Of a stretch of DNA of 35,925 bases, positions 1 through 7,513 are shown in pieces. Origin of the DNA: Lachnospiraceae bacterium (GTDB taxonomy: Bacteria; Bacillota; Clostridia; Lachnospirales; Lachnospiraceae); NCBI GenBank assembly GCA_017548765.1, contig JAFYZH010000016.1, positions 1 through 35,925 of the forward strand. The letters run 5' to 3'. How positions within the stretch are numbered: the stretch's first letter is position 1; each line of letters opens with the position of its first letter. A program made the position numbers and the translations under genes. Below the pieces are notes generated by a model that was given only the letters and a program-made list of their open reading frames with translations, ran no database searches and was not told the origin of the DNA.

Positions 1-541
1 CGTTGATCGACATGCGGCAGTTGAATACATAGTTCTCCGCGCTGTAGATCCTGACCTCGGGGCCGTGGATCAGTGCCTCCTCCACATCACAAACGAGGTC
101 AACATATTCCTCCGTGATATCCCAGAGCAGTTTCAGATCCGCGTACGGCTCCTCATACTCGGCGATGTTGTGGTACGACATAAACGACGCAAAACCGGTA
201 TAATCCCCGGCATCCAGGTAATTTTTGATCATGACCGAGTACTCGTCATACTTTTTGACCGACTCCTTACGCATCGCATCCTCGCGGAAATGGTAAGCGT
301 TCTCGCTGATATAGTTCGCTACACAAATGCCGATGATGAGCAAAAGCATCACGACCGAACTGATAACTAACGGTATGTTTTCGGACAATGCTTTTCGAAG
401 ACCCCTTTGGGATCTCTCACTTTTCTCCTTATACTGCTCAGGCTCCGCCTGATGTCCGGCCGTTTCGGTCAGCACCCGCCCGCAATAGGGACAGGTTTTA
501 TCCTGCAGACTGACCTCACCGCCACAACTTTTACATTTCAT
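1..541 (-). CDS. Zinc-ribbon single-pass membrane protein, partial (C-terminus outside window)
   Basis: The frame opens with ATG at 541 and stays open to the left edge (180 codons seen, no stop). A strong AAAGGAG lies 6 bases before the ATG. The N-terminus carries a four-cysteine zinc ribbon (C3-x2-C6 and C17-x2-C20), followed by a charged linker. Residues about 55-78 form one hydrophobic membrane segment. The following part, probably extracellular, is rich in Tyr, Asp and Glu. This is the usual layout of zinc-ribbon membrane proteins of Clostridia, whose function is unknown. Its own promoter lies at 584-613. No enzymatic motif is visible in the part present. Confidence 0.8.
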   Translation of the reverse strand, partial: MKCKSCGGEVSLQDKTCPYCGRVLTETAGHQAEPEQYKEKSERSQRGLRKALSENIPLVISSVVMLLLIIGICVANYISENAYHFREDAMRKESVKKYDEYSVMIKNYLDAGDYTGFASFMSYHNIAEYEEPYADLKLLWDITEEYVDLVCDVEEALIHGPEVRIYSAENYVFNCRMSIN

Positions 542-583
542 AGCACACTCCTTTAGGCAGTTATGGTTTTTCTCAACGCCCCT

Positions 584-613
584 ATTGTAGCACAGGCTAC
601 CCGAAAGCGTCAA
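584..613 (-). promoter_or_regulatory. Promoter for the zinc-ribbon protein gene
   Basis: On the minus strand TTGACG (608-613) and TACAAT (584-589) are separated by 18 bases, each 5/6 to the sigma-A consensus. The start codon is 42 bases downstream of the -10 box. Confidence 0.65.
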
Positions 614-633
614 ATCACGCGGGTTCTGCACGC

Positions 634-676
634 AAAAGCGGCGAGGAGCGGAGTCTAATCTCCACACCTCACCGCT
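634..676 (-). terminator. Intrinsic terminator after the CapA-like gene
   Basis: The minus strand has a 10-bp outer stem (one G-U pair) and a 6-bp inner stem around an ATTAGA loop, separated by one T-T mismatch, followed by a TTTT run. It lies just past the stop codon at 700 and ends the DUF3160-CapA operon. Confidence 0.8.
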
Positions 677-699
677 TAAGTTTCCCTCCGGCCTGTCGT

Positions 700-2298
700 T
701 CAGTTTTCCGTTTCCTCTTCTACCCAGCAGCCTTCTTCACTCAGGGTCATACGAGTCTTCTGCAGGGAATGATCTTTCACACGTACCTCGCCGTCCTCCT
801 CGCGGGTGATCGTGATCTTCGCGATCCCGCCTTCCTGCGTTCCCGGCTTCATCTGGCCGGAAACGAAATTCCCCAGGGAGTAGTATACGATGGTCTCATG
901 GCCGGTCTCGGGATCTGCGACCACATCCGTCTTCTGCAAGACGTGCGGGTGCGATCCGATCACGATGTCCACCTTCTGCTGTGCGAAAAACTTCGCCCAA
1001 GAGATCTGATTTCTCGACGGCTCGGTCTTGTATTCATGGCCCCAGTGCGCATATACGACCACGATGTCTGCGTTCGCACGGGCATATTCGAGCTGGCGGA
1101 TCATACGGTCCGTGTTACCGAAGGTCTCCGTCATGTACGGATATCCTTCCGGGCAATGCAGTCCGTTCATACCATAGGTGTAACCCAGGAATGCCACGGT
1201 AATGCCTTCCTTCTCGACAAAGGCGATGCTGTCTTTGTAGTTTCCGGTGTAACCGGCGGTCCCGTTTGCGCCGAAGTACGTCACACCCTGCTCCTTGAAG
1301 AACGCCACGGTCGTGTCGACGCCGTAGGCGCCCTTATCGAGCACATGATTATTTGCCATGTTGAACACGTCAAAGCCTGCATTCACCAGAGCCTCGCCGA
1401 CTTCGATCGGTGTTCCGAAGCGCGGATAATCACTGACCGCGCGCTTTTCATCCACGAGCATCGTTTCCAGATTTATCGCCGCGATGTCCGCCTCCCGGAT
1501 CGTCGGTGCGATCTTCTCATAAAGGCCGTTTCCGCTCGGATCCGCCTTAAGTATCGGCAAGTGAATGAGGTTGTCGCCGACACAGACCAGGTCGATCTCT
1601 GCGGGTTTCGCGTCACATACATATTTGATACCGAAGTGCTTCCACGCCCACAGCTGCGGGCCTGCGCCCTTCACGTTCAGGATGAGCTGATCTCCGGTTC
1701 CGGATGCGATCGAAACGATATCGAATTTGATCTCCGAGGACATCCAGATCGAATGCATCCGGATCTCTTCGTTCTGGTCGTACGAGAAGATGAAGATGTG
1801 CTGCCGGAAGCGGTTATCATTTTCCTTCACCCAAAACGGCATGCTCGTTCCAAAACTGCCGTGTTTCCACACCAGCAGGACGAGTTCTTCATTTCCGTCA
1901 CCATCCACATCCTTTATGACCATGTCCTGAACGGACCAGTCCTCTTTTCCGCTCCAACGCAGAGTCGTACAAGAGGCATCCGTGTAGAGGTCGATCTTTT
2001 TATCCTTCAGGACTACGTAGGAATCTCCAAAATCCGATGCACCCTCTTCCCACTCTGCCCAGAACGGGAAATCCTCTTCGGCCTCTGTGGGGAGCGCCTC
2101 ATCCTTAAGCAAGGGCTGAAGCCTCTCATCCGGTTCCTCTTCGGAGGTCGTCTCCGCGATCGTCGGTGAAACCGGTGTTTCATTTCCGTAATCGGCAGGA
2201 GACGGCTCTCCGAGGGGGAGTAAGCTGAGGATCAACGCCATGGTGAGGATCACCGTGGCCACAGCTCCGATGGATAAATATTTTACGATATGGCTCAT
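700..2298 (-). CDS. Membrane-anchored CapA-like protein (PGA_cap, metallophosphoesterase-like fold)
   Basis: The protein has 532 residues. Residues 8-30 are an uncleaved signal anchor, followed by a Glu/Thr/Pro-rich linker (31-75). Residues 80-230 form an extra domain with a calcium-loop-like DVDGDGNEEL at 130-139, of the FG-GAP/VCBS kind. Residues 234-500 match the capsule synthesis protein family PGA_cap: GDNLIH (241-246), NLE (276-278), NNHVLDKG (316-323), HWGHEY (418-423), GSHPHVLQ (448-455) and YSLGNF (473-478). These His/Asp/Asn motifs resemble metallophosphoesterase metal ligands. The family is named after Bacillus CapA, but clostridial homologues without capB or capC nearby, as here, have no proven role in poly-glutamate synthesis. 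It lies 41 bases downstream of the DUF3160 gene, in the same operon. The start has GTGAGGTG upstream. Confidence 0.88.
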   Translation of the reverse strand: MSHIVKYLSIGAVATVILTMALILSLLPLGEPSPADYGNETPVSPTIAETTSEEEPDERLQPLLKDEALPTEAEEDFPFWAEWEEGASDFGDSYVVLKDKKIDLYTDASCTTLRWSGKEDWSVQDMVIKDVDGDGNEELVLLVWKHGSFGTSMPFWVKENDNRFRQHIFIFSYDQNEEIRMHSIWMSSEIKFDIVSIASGTGDQLILNVKGAGPQLWAWKHFGIKYVCDAKPAEIDLVCVGDNLIHLPILKADPSGNGLYEKIAPTIREADIAAINLETMLVDEKRAVSDYPRFGTPIEVGEALVNAGFDVFNMANNHVLDKGAYGVDTTVAFFKEQGVTYFGANGTAGYTGNYKDSIAFVEKEGITVAFLGYTYGMNGLHCPEGYPYMTETFGNTDRMIRQLEYARANADIVVVYAHWGHEYKTEPSRNQISWAKFFAQQKVDIVIGSHPHVLQKTDVVADPETGHETIVYYSLGNFVSGQMKPGTQEGGIAKITITREEDGEVRVKDHSLQKTRMTLSEEGCWVEEETEN

Positions 2299-2339
2299 AG
2301 GCTCACCTCACATTCACGTTTCAATCCGTTTCCGGATCA

Positions 2340-4808
2340 TCATCTGAATATTTTATAATCATATGTCCACTCCGGGATCCAACCGGCGGATCTGTCATTC
2401 ACCTTGTTATACAAGCCCTGACGCCACTCCTGATCGGACAGACGATCTACGGCCGGCTGCTCGAACTGGTACTGCGTATAGACCGCTCCGCACGCTATAT
2501 GCAGTTCTCCATCGATCGGGAAGATCACATATACAACGGATATGCTCGTTCCCTCTTCGAGACACACATTCTCATCCGTTGTAGGGTTTGTGCCCGTAGC
2601 TACATCCGCTACGATAGCTCCCTCCGGATTAGGTACGGAATAGTAATACTCTCCGGTCTCGACCCATTCCATCTTAATAGGATCCCACTCAACCTCGGCA
2701 TCAATAGGCACCTCTTCTGCAGTGTCATCCCAGAAATGTTCCAAACTGCCTCCGTAACTCCGGATCAGATCGTATTCCTCGTCCGTCAGGCCCTGCCCCT
2801 GCAGTTCCTTTACGGAAATGTCTTTCAGTCTGAGGCTTAATTCGATCAGGCGGTTCAAAGCCTCTTCCTTACCAGCCGGCAGATAGCCCAAATCTTTAAG
2901 GCCATCTCTGGTAGCTGCGGCCAATGTGGCAAGCCGCTCGTAAAGTTCCGGCTCCGGCTCCACATATCCGCGGTCGTCATGGCGATATATGTAACCTTCG
3001 CCTCCGCTTTCCGAGACTTCATAAGCCTGCTTTGCGTACAAGATCGTGTCATGCTTGAGCTCGGTCCAGCTTCCGAGGAAGCCTTCCAGGCTTCTCTGCG
3101 CCCATGCTCTGTTCGTCATAAACGAGGGGTAGCCTGCACCCTTTTCCTCAAGCAGCGGCATCAGGGTGTACAACCATCCGCCGGTAACGGAAGATGTCCA
3201 ATACATATCGGATGAGGATACTGTTTCCCGCATCTGAGCCATCTTCTCCAGGTAGTTGGGGTATTTATCATTGCCCTTTTGGATCAGGATATCCAGAGCG
3301 ACATCGGATCCGAAAGCCGCCGGAATATCCAGTGCATCCGGCAGATATCTTCTGGAACCATCGTCAGCATCTTTGATATCACTGTAGATCAGGTTCTGGA
3401 ATATCTCGGCATCCAGGACATAGCGCTGACCCATAAAGCGAAATCCTTTTACCTCGGCGCGCCATTCTTCCGGGTCGTCCGGCCACGCCATCATGGAGTT
3501 GATCTTCGGGTCACGAAGAAGGGAGATGGCATTTAAGAACTGTTCCCAGGCGGCGTCGTTCCCGATCAGGGCATCCAGCGAAAAATCGCTTCCGTAGATC
3601 GCGGTGATGATCGGAATGTACTCATTGTAAAGAAGGTCATCGCTGGAGCCGACTAAGAAAGAGGTCACTTCATTGATCGTGTACCATTCCTGATAGCACT
3701 CCGGATCTGCCAGCGCGATATTCATCAACAGTGCGCTACGGTTTTCCTGCTCATATTTCTGCGAGAAGTTGATGCGGCCATACCACATCATAACGCGGAA
3801 ATATTTCTGCAGTTTATTCTCAGAATCTTCTGCATAATAGCTTCTGGGCTCGTACTGCGTGTAATCCTCGCCCATTCTCTGCTCAGGCGTTACCAGGTTC
3901 GCTGCATTTTCCGTAGCCTCCATCACTTTTTTTACTTCTTTCGAGATCATGACTCTAAGCTCAACCGGCACCGCATTCTCGATCCCGAGGATTTCAGCTG
4001 CAACGCCGAAATAAACAACGTTTCTTCCGGCTGCTTCTTCCCATTCGCTTCCCTTAAGGCTGACATACTGCTGAAGGGACAGCTTAAGCATTCTCTCCGT
4101 CAGCTTCGTCATGCAGTCGTACAGGTACTGCCTCTCCGTATTCTTCTGAAGATTTAAATAGAACAGATGGAATGTATGCATAAGGGAGTCGGTCGTAACA
4201 AAACTCGGATCCTCATAATAACGGTTTGTCTCATACACCTCGTAAAACTCCCAAAAGTCCGCCGGTACCACTGCAAAATTATATGCGGCCAATATGTCTT
4301 TCATTTCTTGTGAGAATCCAAACTGGTCTAAATTCGTCACAGTGCTCAGTTCATTGTCCACCTTATAGCCCGGTACGGACGGCGTATAGTTCTTTGCGTC
4401 ATCCTTATACTTCGTGGAGAGAAGTTTCGGCTTCACCGCTCCTACCTTCACATCCTTAGAAACCTGGCCGATCCACTCTTCCCAGTTTTCTTCGGCAAGC
4501 TCCGTCGGAGCCTCGGTCGGAGCCTCAGTCGGCTCTTCCGTCGCTTCCTCGGTGCTCTCCTCCGGCTCTGTGGTCGGAGCCTCAGTCACTTCCTCCGTGC
4601 TCTTCTCAGGCTCTGTCGCCGGAACTTCGGTCGTTCCCTCCGGCTTCGCTTCGGTGGTATTCTGCGCTACCGCCGCTCCGGTGGTCTCCTCATCTGCCGG
4701 TGTATCGCCTTTGTGGGAAATAGCTTTGATCCCCCAAACGATCCCGATGACCACTGCGCACAGGCAGAGCGCAAGTCCGATCCATTTTAATACTTGCTTC
4801 TTCTTCAT
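2340..4808 (-). CDS. DUF3160 protein, membrane-anchored and extracellular
   Basis: The protein has 822 residues. Residues 8-27 form an N-terminal membrane segment behind a basic MKKKQ start. A Thr/Glu/Pro low-complexity stalk (about 35-105) follows, with repeated TEAPTE and STEE units. The remaining 700 residues match my memory of the DUF3160 family, including the region with VVPADFWEFYEVYE and the FVTTDSLMHTFHLFY block. The fold is probably mostly helical and the function is unknown. AAGGAGG lies 8 bases before the ATG. It is first in an operon with the CapA-like gene, and a promoter is at 4839-4866. The stalk and anchor imply display outside the membrane. No catalytic motif can be named by eye. 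Confidence 0.85.
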   Translation of the reverse strand: MKKKQVLKWIGLALCLCAVVIGIVWGIKAISHKGDTPADEETTGAAVAQNTTEAKPEGTTEVPATEPEKSTEEVTEAPTTEPEESTEEATEEPTEAPTEAPTELAEENWEEWIGQVSKDVKVGAVKPKLLSTKYKDDAKNYTPSVPGYKVDNELSTVTNLDQFGFSQEMKDILAAYNFAVVPADFWEFYEVYETNRYYEDPSFVTTDSLMHTFHLFYLNLQKNTERQYLYDCMTKLTERMLKLSLQQYVSLKGSEWEEAAGRNVVYFGVAAEILGIENAVPVELRVMISKEVKKVMEATENAANLVTPEQRMGEDYTQYEPRSYYAEDSENKLQKYFRVMMWYGRINFSQKYEQENRSALLMNIALADPECYQEWYTINEVTSFLVGSSDDLLYNEYIPIITAIYGSDFSLDALIGNDAAWEQFLNAISLLRDPKINSMMAWPDDPEEWRAEVKGFRFMGQRYVLDAEIFQNLIYSDIKDADDGSRRYLPDALDIPAAFGSDVALDILIQKGNDKYPNYLEKMAQMRETVSSSDMYWTSSVTGGWLYTLMPLLEEKGAGYPSFMTNRAWAQRSLEGFLGSWTELKHDTILYAKQAYEVSESGGEGYIYRHDDRGYVEPEPELYERLATLAAATRDGLKDLGYLPAGKEEALNRLIELSLRLKDISVKELQGQGLTDEEYDLIRSYGGSLEHFWDDTAEEVPIDAEVEWDPIKMEWVETGEYYYSVPNPEGAIVADVATGTNPTTDENVCLEEGTSISVVYVIFPIDGELHIACGAVYTQYQFEQPAVDRLSDQEWRQGLYNKVNDRSAGWIPEWTYDYKIFR

Positions 4809-4838
4809 AAGCCCGTCCTCCTTACTCTATATGGAAAA

Positions 4839-4866
4839 ATAATACTCTTCGGTCGATGTGTGTAAA
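4839..4866 (-). promoter_or_regulatory. Promoter of the DUF3160-CapA operon
   Basis: On the minus strand TTTACA (4861-4866, 5/6) and TATTAT (4839-4844, 5/6) are separated by 16 bases. The -10 box ends 30 bases before the ATG at 4808. Confidence 0.6.
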
Positions 4867-4960
4867 CCCTTGTATTTACAGGGTCCGTACATCTTAACCA
4901 CCTTGAGCATATCGGATTAAAAAAACGAAATCAATACCTTCGGACGAAATATAAAACTTC

Positions 4961-5030
4961 TGTAACAAACTTTAAAACAAACGAAACACAAATACACAAA
5001 TCTGTAACAAGCTGTAACAGATTTGTCACA
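4961..5030. repeat. TGTAACA direct repeats with an 8-bp inverted repeat
   Basis: TGTAACA occurs at 4961-4967, 5003-5009 and 5013-5019, with a related TTGTCACA at 5023-5030. The last two copies sit in an inverted repeat with arms AAATCTGT (4998-5005) and ACAGATTT (5017-5024). The block is about 95-190 bases upstream of the DUF3160 promoter and could be a regulator binding array. No known regulator is assigned. Confidence 0.4.
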
Positions 5031-5074
5031 AAGCCCCGATTTTTGCGTGTGCGGGCAATGCTTGAAAAGAGCGC

Positions 5075-5112
5075 AAAAAAAGAGCCGGCACACGGTAAAC
5101 GTGCGTCGGCTC
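5075..5112 (-). terminator. Intrinsic terminator after the phosphatase gene
   Basis: The minus strand forms a 13-position GC-rich stem (one mismatch, one G-U) with arms GAGCCGACGCACG and CGTGTGCCGGCTC, a short loop and then seven T residues. It lies 16 bases past the phosphatase stop codon. Confidence 0.9.
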
Positions 5113-5127
5113 CCGACGTATGTATCC

Positions 5128-5601
5128 TTAAAATCCGAGGTCTTCGAGCAGCCCCCGGCAACCTTCTTCGATATCGCGATAGGCCGTCTCGAAATCCCGC
5201 GTATACCACGGGTCCGAGACCTCGTGGCCCACGCGGTCCGTGTAATCCAGCAGCATGCGGATCTTTCCTTCGTCGCGGGAATGCCCGCACATCCGCTCCA
5301 TGTTGCGGACATTCGCCCGGTCCATGCCGATCAGCAGGTCGAAGCGGTCATAGTCCGCCCGCGTAAGCTGGCGCGCCCTCTTCCCTTCAAATCCCCGGAT
5401 GCCGTGCGTCAGCAAAACACGCGCCGCCGGCGGATACACCGGGTTTCCGACTCCGTTCCAGATCTCCTCCGTGCTCGTCGCGGCGGACTCGATGTAGAAC
5501 CTATCGTCCAGTTTATTCTTCTTCACCAGATCCTTCAGCACAAACTCCGCGATCGGCGAACGGCAGATATTGCCGTGGCAGACAAATAACACTTTTATCA
5601 T
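5128..5601 (-). CDS. Low-molecular-weight protein-tyrosine phosphatase
   Basis: The protein has 157 residues, the usual LMW-PTP length. It hydrolyses phosphotyrosine in the cytoplasm. The phosphate-binding loop CHGNICRSP (8-16) fits C-x5-R-S with nucleophile C8 and R14. The general acid loop is DPWYT (130-134, D130). In bacteria this family often opposes tyrosine kinases of exopolysaccharide assembly, but none is in the window. The start was set at ATG 5601 because TTGGGAG lies 8 bases upstream. A GTG at 5637 in the same frame overlaps the previous stop codon and has no ribosome binding site. It is second in an operon with the GNAT gene. Confidence 0.93.
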   Translation of the reverse strand: MIKVLFVCHGNICRSPIAEFVLKDLVKKNKLDDRFYIESAATSTEEIWNGVGNPVYPPAARVLLTHGIRGFEGKRARQLTRADYDRFDLLIGMDRANVRNMERMCGHSRDEGKIRMLLDYTDRVGHEVSDPWYTRDFETAYRDIEEGCRGLLEDLGF

Positions 5602-5633
5602 CTGTTTCACTCCCAACATCCTCCCGGAAACGG

Positions 5634-6086
5634 TCACAGCTTATACTGCATGAAGTTTCCGTTTTTCACGAAACCAAAGTCAGTGTACAGGAGCACGCCC
5701 ATGTCCGACGCGGTGATCTGCACCGAACCGCACCCATAGCTTCGCGCCTCCTCCACCACGCGGGACAGGAGTTCCTTCGCGATGCCCAAACGGCGGTAGT
5801 TCGGATCGGTATACATGCTCGAAAGCAGGCCGATCCTGCCGCTCGGGCAGCTGAAATACGGCGGCTTCTCTACGAACGACATGCCACTGGTACCGACGAT
5901 CTTATCGCCGTCCACCGCCAGCCAGGACACGAAGGTCCCGTCCGCCATGTGCCTGTGGTAATAGTCCAGCAAGGCCGGCTTCAGATCGATATCCTCGGTC
6001 GCGCCCTCTTCGCGTAATTGGTTGATACGTAACCCGATGAATACGTCCAGGTCGTCAGCAGTCATTTTCCTATATTCCAGTTTCAT
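5634..6086 (-). CDS. GNAT family N-acetyltransferase
   Basis: The protein has 150 residues and carries the acetyl-CoA binding motif A of the GNAT fold, MYTDPNYRRLGIAKELL, where RRLGIA fits the R/Q-x-x-G-x-A pyrophosphate loop. The C-terminal part with LLYTDFGFVKNG is the usual motif B region. The substrate is unknown. The chosen ATG (6086) follows GGAGGGAG by 5 bases; a TTG 15 bases upstream in the same frame would lie inside the ribosome binding site. The stop codon is 33 bases before the phosphatase ATG, so the two are one transcription unit from the promoter at 6159-6187. Confidence 0.88.
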   Translation of the reverse strand: MKLEYRKMTADDLDVFIGLRINQLREEGATEDIDLKPALLDYYHRHMADGTFVSWLAVDGDKIVGTSGMSFVEKPPYFSCPSGRIGLLSSMYTDPNYRRLGIAKELLSRVVEEARSYGCGSVQITASDMGVLLYTDFGFVKNGNFMQYKL

Positions 6087-6158
6087 TTTTTCTCCCTCCA
6101 AAAGTTATAAAGTGGTGATGGAACTTCCCGAAGTCCCCCTTTGAAAAGATATTGACCT

Positions 6159-6187
6159 ACTATAACACGCGAGGCCCTATCTGTCAA
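6159..6187 (-). promoter_or_regulatory. Promoter of the GNAT-phosphatase operon
   Basis: On the minus strand TTGACA (6182-6187, perfect) and TATAGT (6159-6164, 5/6) are separated by 17 bases. The promoter faces away from the one at 6262-6290. Confidence 0.82.
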
Positions 6188-6261
6188 TACTATTTTCCGA
6201 AGAAATTCGAGTTTTCAGAATTATACCCGGAAATTCGGATATAAAATCCGTCAAATAATTG

Positions 6262-6290
6262 TTGACACGGGTCGATGTCTGTGCTAATAT
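6262..6290 (+). promoter_or_regulatory. Promoter of the C_GCAxxG_C_C-GNAT operon
   Basis: TTGACA (6262-6267, perfect) and TAATAT (6285-6290) are separated by 17 bases. The leader to the ATG at 6365 is about 67 bases long and holds a short hairpin, ATCCCCGCGGGGAT (6308-6321). Confidence 0.8.
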
Positions 6291-6364
6291 GCAATGCATA
6301 TATAGTCAAATCCCCGCGGGGATCGCATTCATGATCCCCGAAAAAGAAAGGCAGGTGGAGGAAA

Positions 6365-6844
6365 ATGACTCGAAAAGAAAAGGCCTTGCAGATATTTGCA
6401 CAGGATTTTCATTGTTCACAGGCAGTTTTGGCGGCCTATGCCGACCTGGGCGGGATCACGGAGAAACAGGCGCTGAAGCTCGGCGGCTGCTTCGGTTCCG
6501 GCATGAGACAGGGCGAGGTTTGCGGCGCCTGCACGGGCGCGCTTATGGTTTTAGGACTTTTGTACGGTCAGTACGACAAAGCAGACACGGCCAGCCGACA
6601 GCGATCCAACGAAGTGAACGACGAGATGATGAAACGCTTTGCCGATCAGTGCGGTTCCTATATCTGCAATACGCTCCTGGGATGCGACATCCGAACGAAG
6701 GAAGGCGTGCAGCGCGCACGCGAAACCAAACTCTTCACCGAACTCTGCCCGAAGATGGTCGCCCATGCGGTCGACATTTTGGAGGAGATCATCGCAGAGC
6801 GTGGCATAAACGAACAACCGAAAGGAGATCACGAAGATGAGTGA
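6365..6844 (+). CDS. C_GCAxxG_C_C family redox-type protein
   Basis: The protein has 159 residues and belongs to the cysteine-rich C_GCAxxG_C_C family, common in anaerobes and of unknown function, sometimes thought to bind metal or take part in redox chemistry. The conserved elements are HCSQAVLAAY (16-25), GGCFGSGMRQGEVCGACTGA (40-59), then CGSYIC and LLGCDIR, and a late Cys in LCPKMV. The ribosome binding site GGAGG ends only 3 bases before the ATG, which is short. The last 8 bases overlap the next gene, so translation is coupled to the second GNAT. Confidence 0.87.
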   Translation: MTRKEKALQIFAQDFHCSQAVLAAYADLGGITEKQALKLGGCFGSGMRQGEVCGACTGALMVLGLLYGQYDKADTASRQRSNEVNDEMMKRFADQCGSYICNTLLGCDIRTKEGVQRARETKLFTELCPKMVAHAVDILEEIIAERGINEQPKGDHEDE

Positions 6845-7352
6845 ATACATGATCCGGGACGTTCGCCCGGAAGACGCCGCGAGACTGGCGGAGATCTATT
6901 CTTATTATGTGCGAAACACGGCGGTTTCTTTTGAGTACGATGCTCCGACGGCCGATGAATTTGCGGAGAGGATCCGCAACATCAGCGGGAAATATCCCTA
7001 CCTGGTGTGTGAGGTGGACCACGAGGTGGTCGGCTGTGTTTATGCCAGCGCTTACAGCGTCCGCGAAGCCTACTCTTGGACTGTGGCGACTTCCATCTAC
7101 GTCGACCATGACCACCGCAGGAGGGGCATCGGCTCGCGGTTGTATCGGGCGTTGGAGGAGCGACTGAAGAGCCGCGGGATCGTCAACCTTCTAGCCGGAG
7201 CTGCATTTTCCGAGGAGGAAGATGAATATCTGACACACGACAGCTACAAATTCCACATGAAGGAAGGGTACGAAAAAGTCGCACACATGAAGGGCGTGGG
7301 GAAGAAATTCGACCGATGGTACGACCTTCTGTGGGTGCAGAAGAAGCTTTAA
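6837..7352 (+). CDS. GNAT acetyltransferase of the phosphinothricin acetyltransferase type
   Basis: The protein has 171 residues. The order of conserved blocks, IYSYYVRNTAVSFEY near the N-terminus and then IYVDHDHRRRGIGSRLYRAL (acetyl-CoA loop RRRGIG), is that of the Pat/Bar-like GNAT branch. The true substrate is often an amino acid or its analogue and cannot be read here. The C-terminal YKFHMKEGYEKVAHMKGVGKK block is also typical. The ATG overlaps the preceding stop by 8 bases, with AAAGGAG upstream. Its link to the C_GCAxxG_C_C gene is translational coupling; a joint role is not known. Confidence 0.88.
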   Translation: MSEYMIRDVRPEDAARLAEIYSYYVRNTAVSFEYDAPTADEFAERIRNISGKYPYLVCEVDHEVVGCVYASAYSVREAYSWTVATSIYVDHDHRRRGIGSRLYRALEERLKSRGIVNLLAGAAFSEEEDEYLTHDSYKFHMKEGYEKVAHMKGVGKKFDRWYDLLWVQKKL

Positions 7353-7374
7353 GTCATTCTGTAAAGTTAATATT

Positions 7375-7389
7375 TTAACCTATGGTTAA
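7375..7389. promoter_or_regulatory. Perfect palindrome, possible operator of the XRE regulator
   Basis: TTAACC-TAT-GGTTAA is a perfect 6+6 inverted repeat. It lies 22 bases upstream of the putative -35 region of the regulator gene, a position that would suit autoregulation. Confidence 0.4.
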
Positions 7390-7410
7390 GCGTTTCTAGC
7401 CGTTTATTAT

Positions 7411-7439
7411 CTTTCATTTTCCGCAGGATCCGCTATAAT
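7411..7439 (+). promoter_or_regulatory. Promoter of the XRE regulator
   Basis: A perfect TATAAT (7434-7439) is preceded, at 17 bases, by a weak CTTTCA (7411-7416). The weak -35 suggests dependence on a regulator or low basal activity. Confidence 0.6.
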
Positions 7440-7513
7440 GAGGGTGTAAGGAAGGTACAGGCCTGTTACCGGGACATTGCATCATATGCGAACCAACATA
7501 AGGAGAATGAATT

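Larger units (their letters stand above)
4809..5127. other. Gene-free stretch between DUF3160 and phosphatase genes
   Basis: These 319 bases hold the terminator of the upstream phosphatase operon (5075-5112), an AT-rich block with repeated TGTAACA words (4961-5030) and the promoter of the DUF3160 operon (4839-4866). I see no small gene with a ribosome binding site here; the open frames entering it from the right are shadows of the phosphatase gene. Confidence 0.7.

Noticed and set aside
769-2169. Long plus-strand open frame opposite the CapA-like gene
   Set aside because: It is the antisense shadow of a gene with clear family motifs; it has no ribosome binding site and no recognisable domain.
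4917-5312. Minus-strand frames overlapping the phosphatase 3' end and intergenic region
   Set aside because: They run across a strong terminator and out of frame with the phosphatase; no ribosome binding site.
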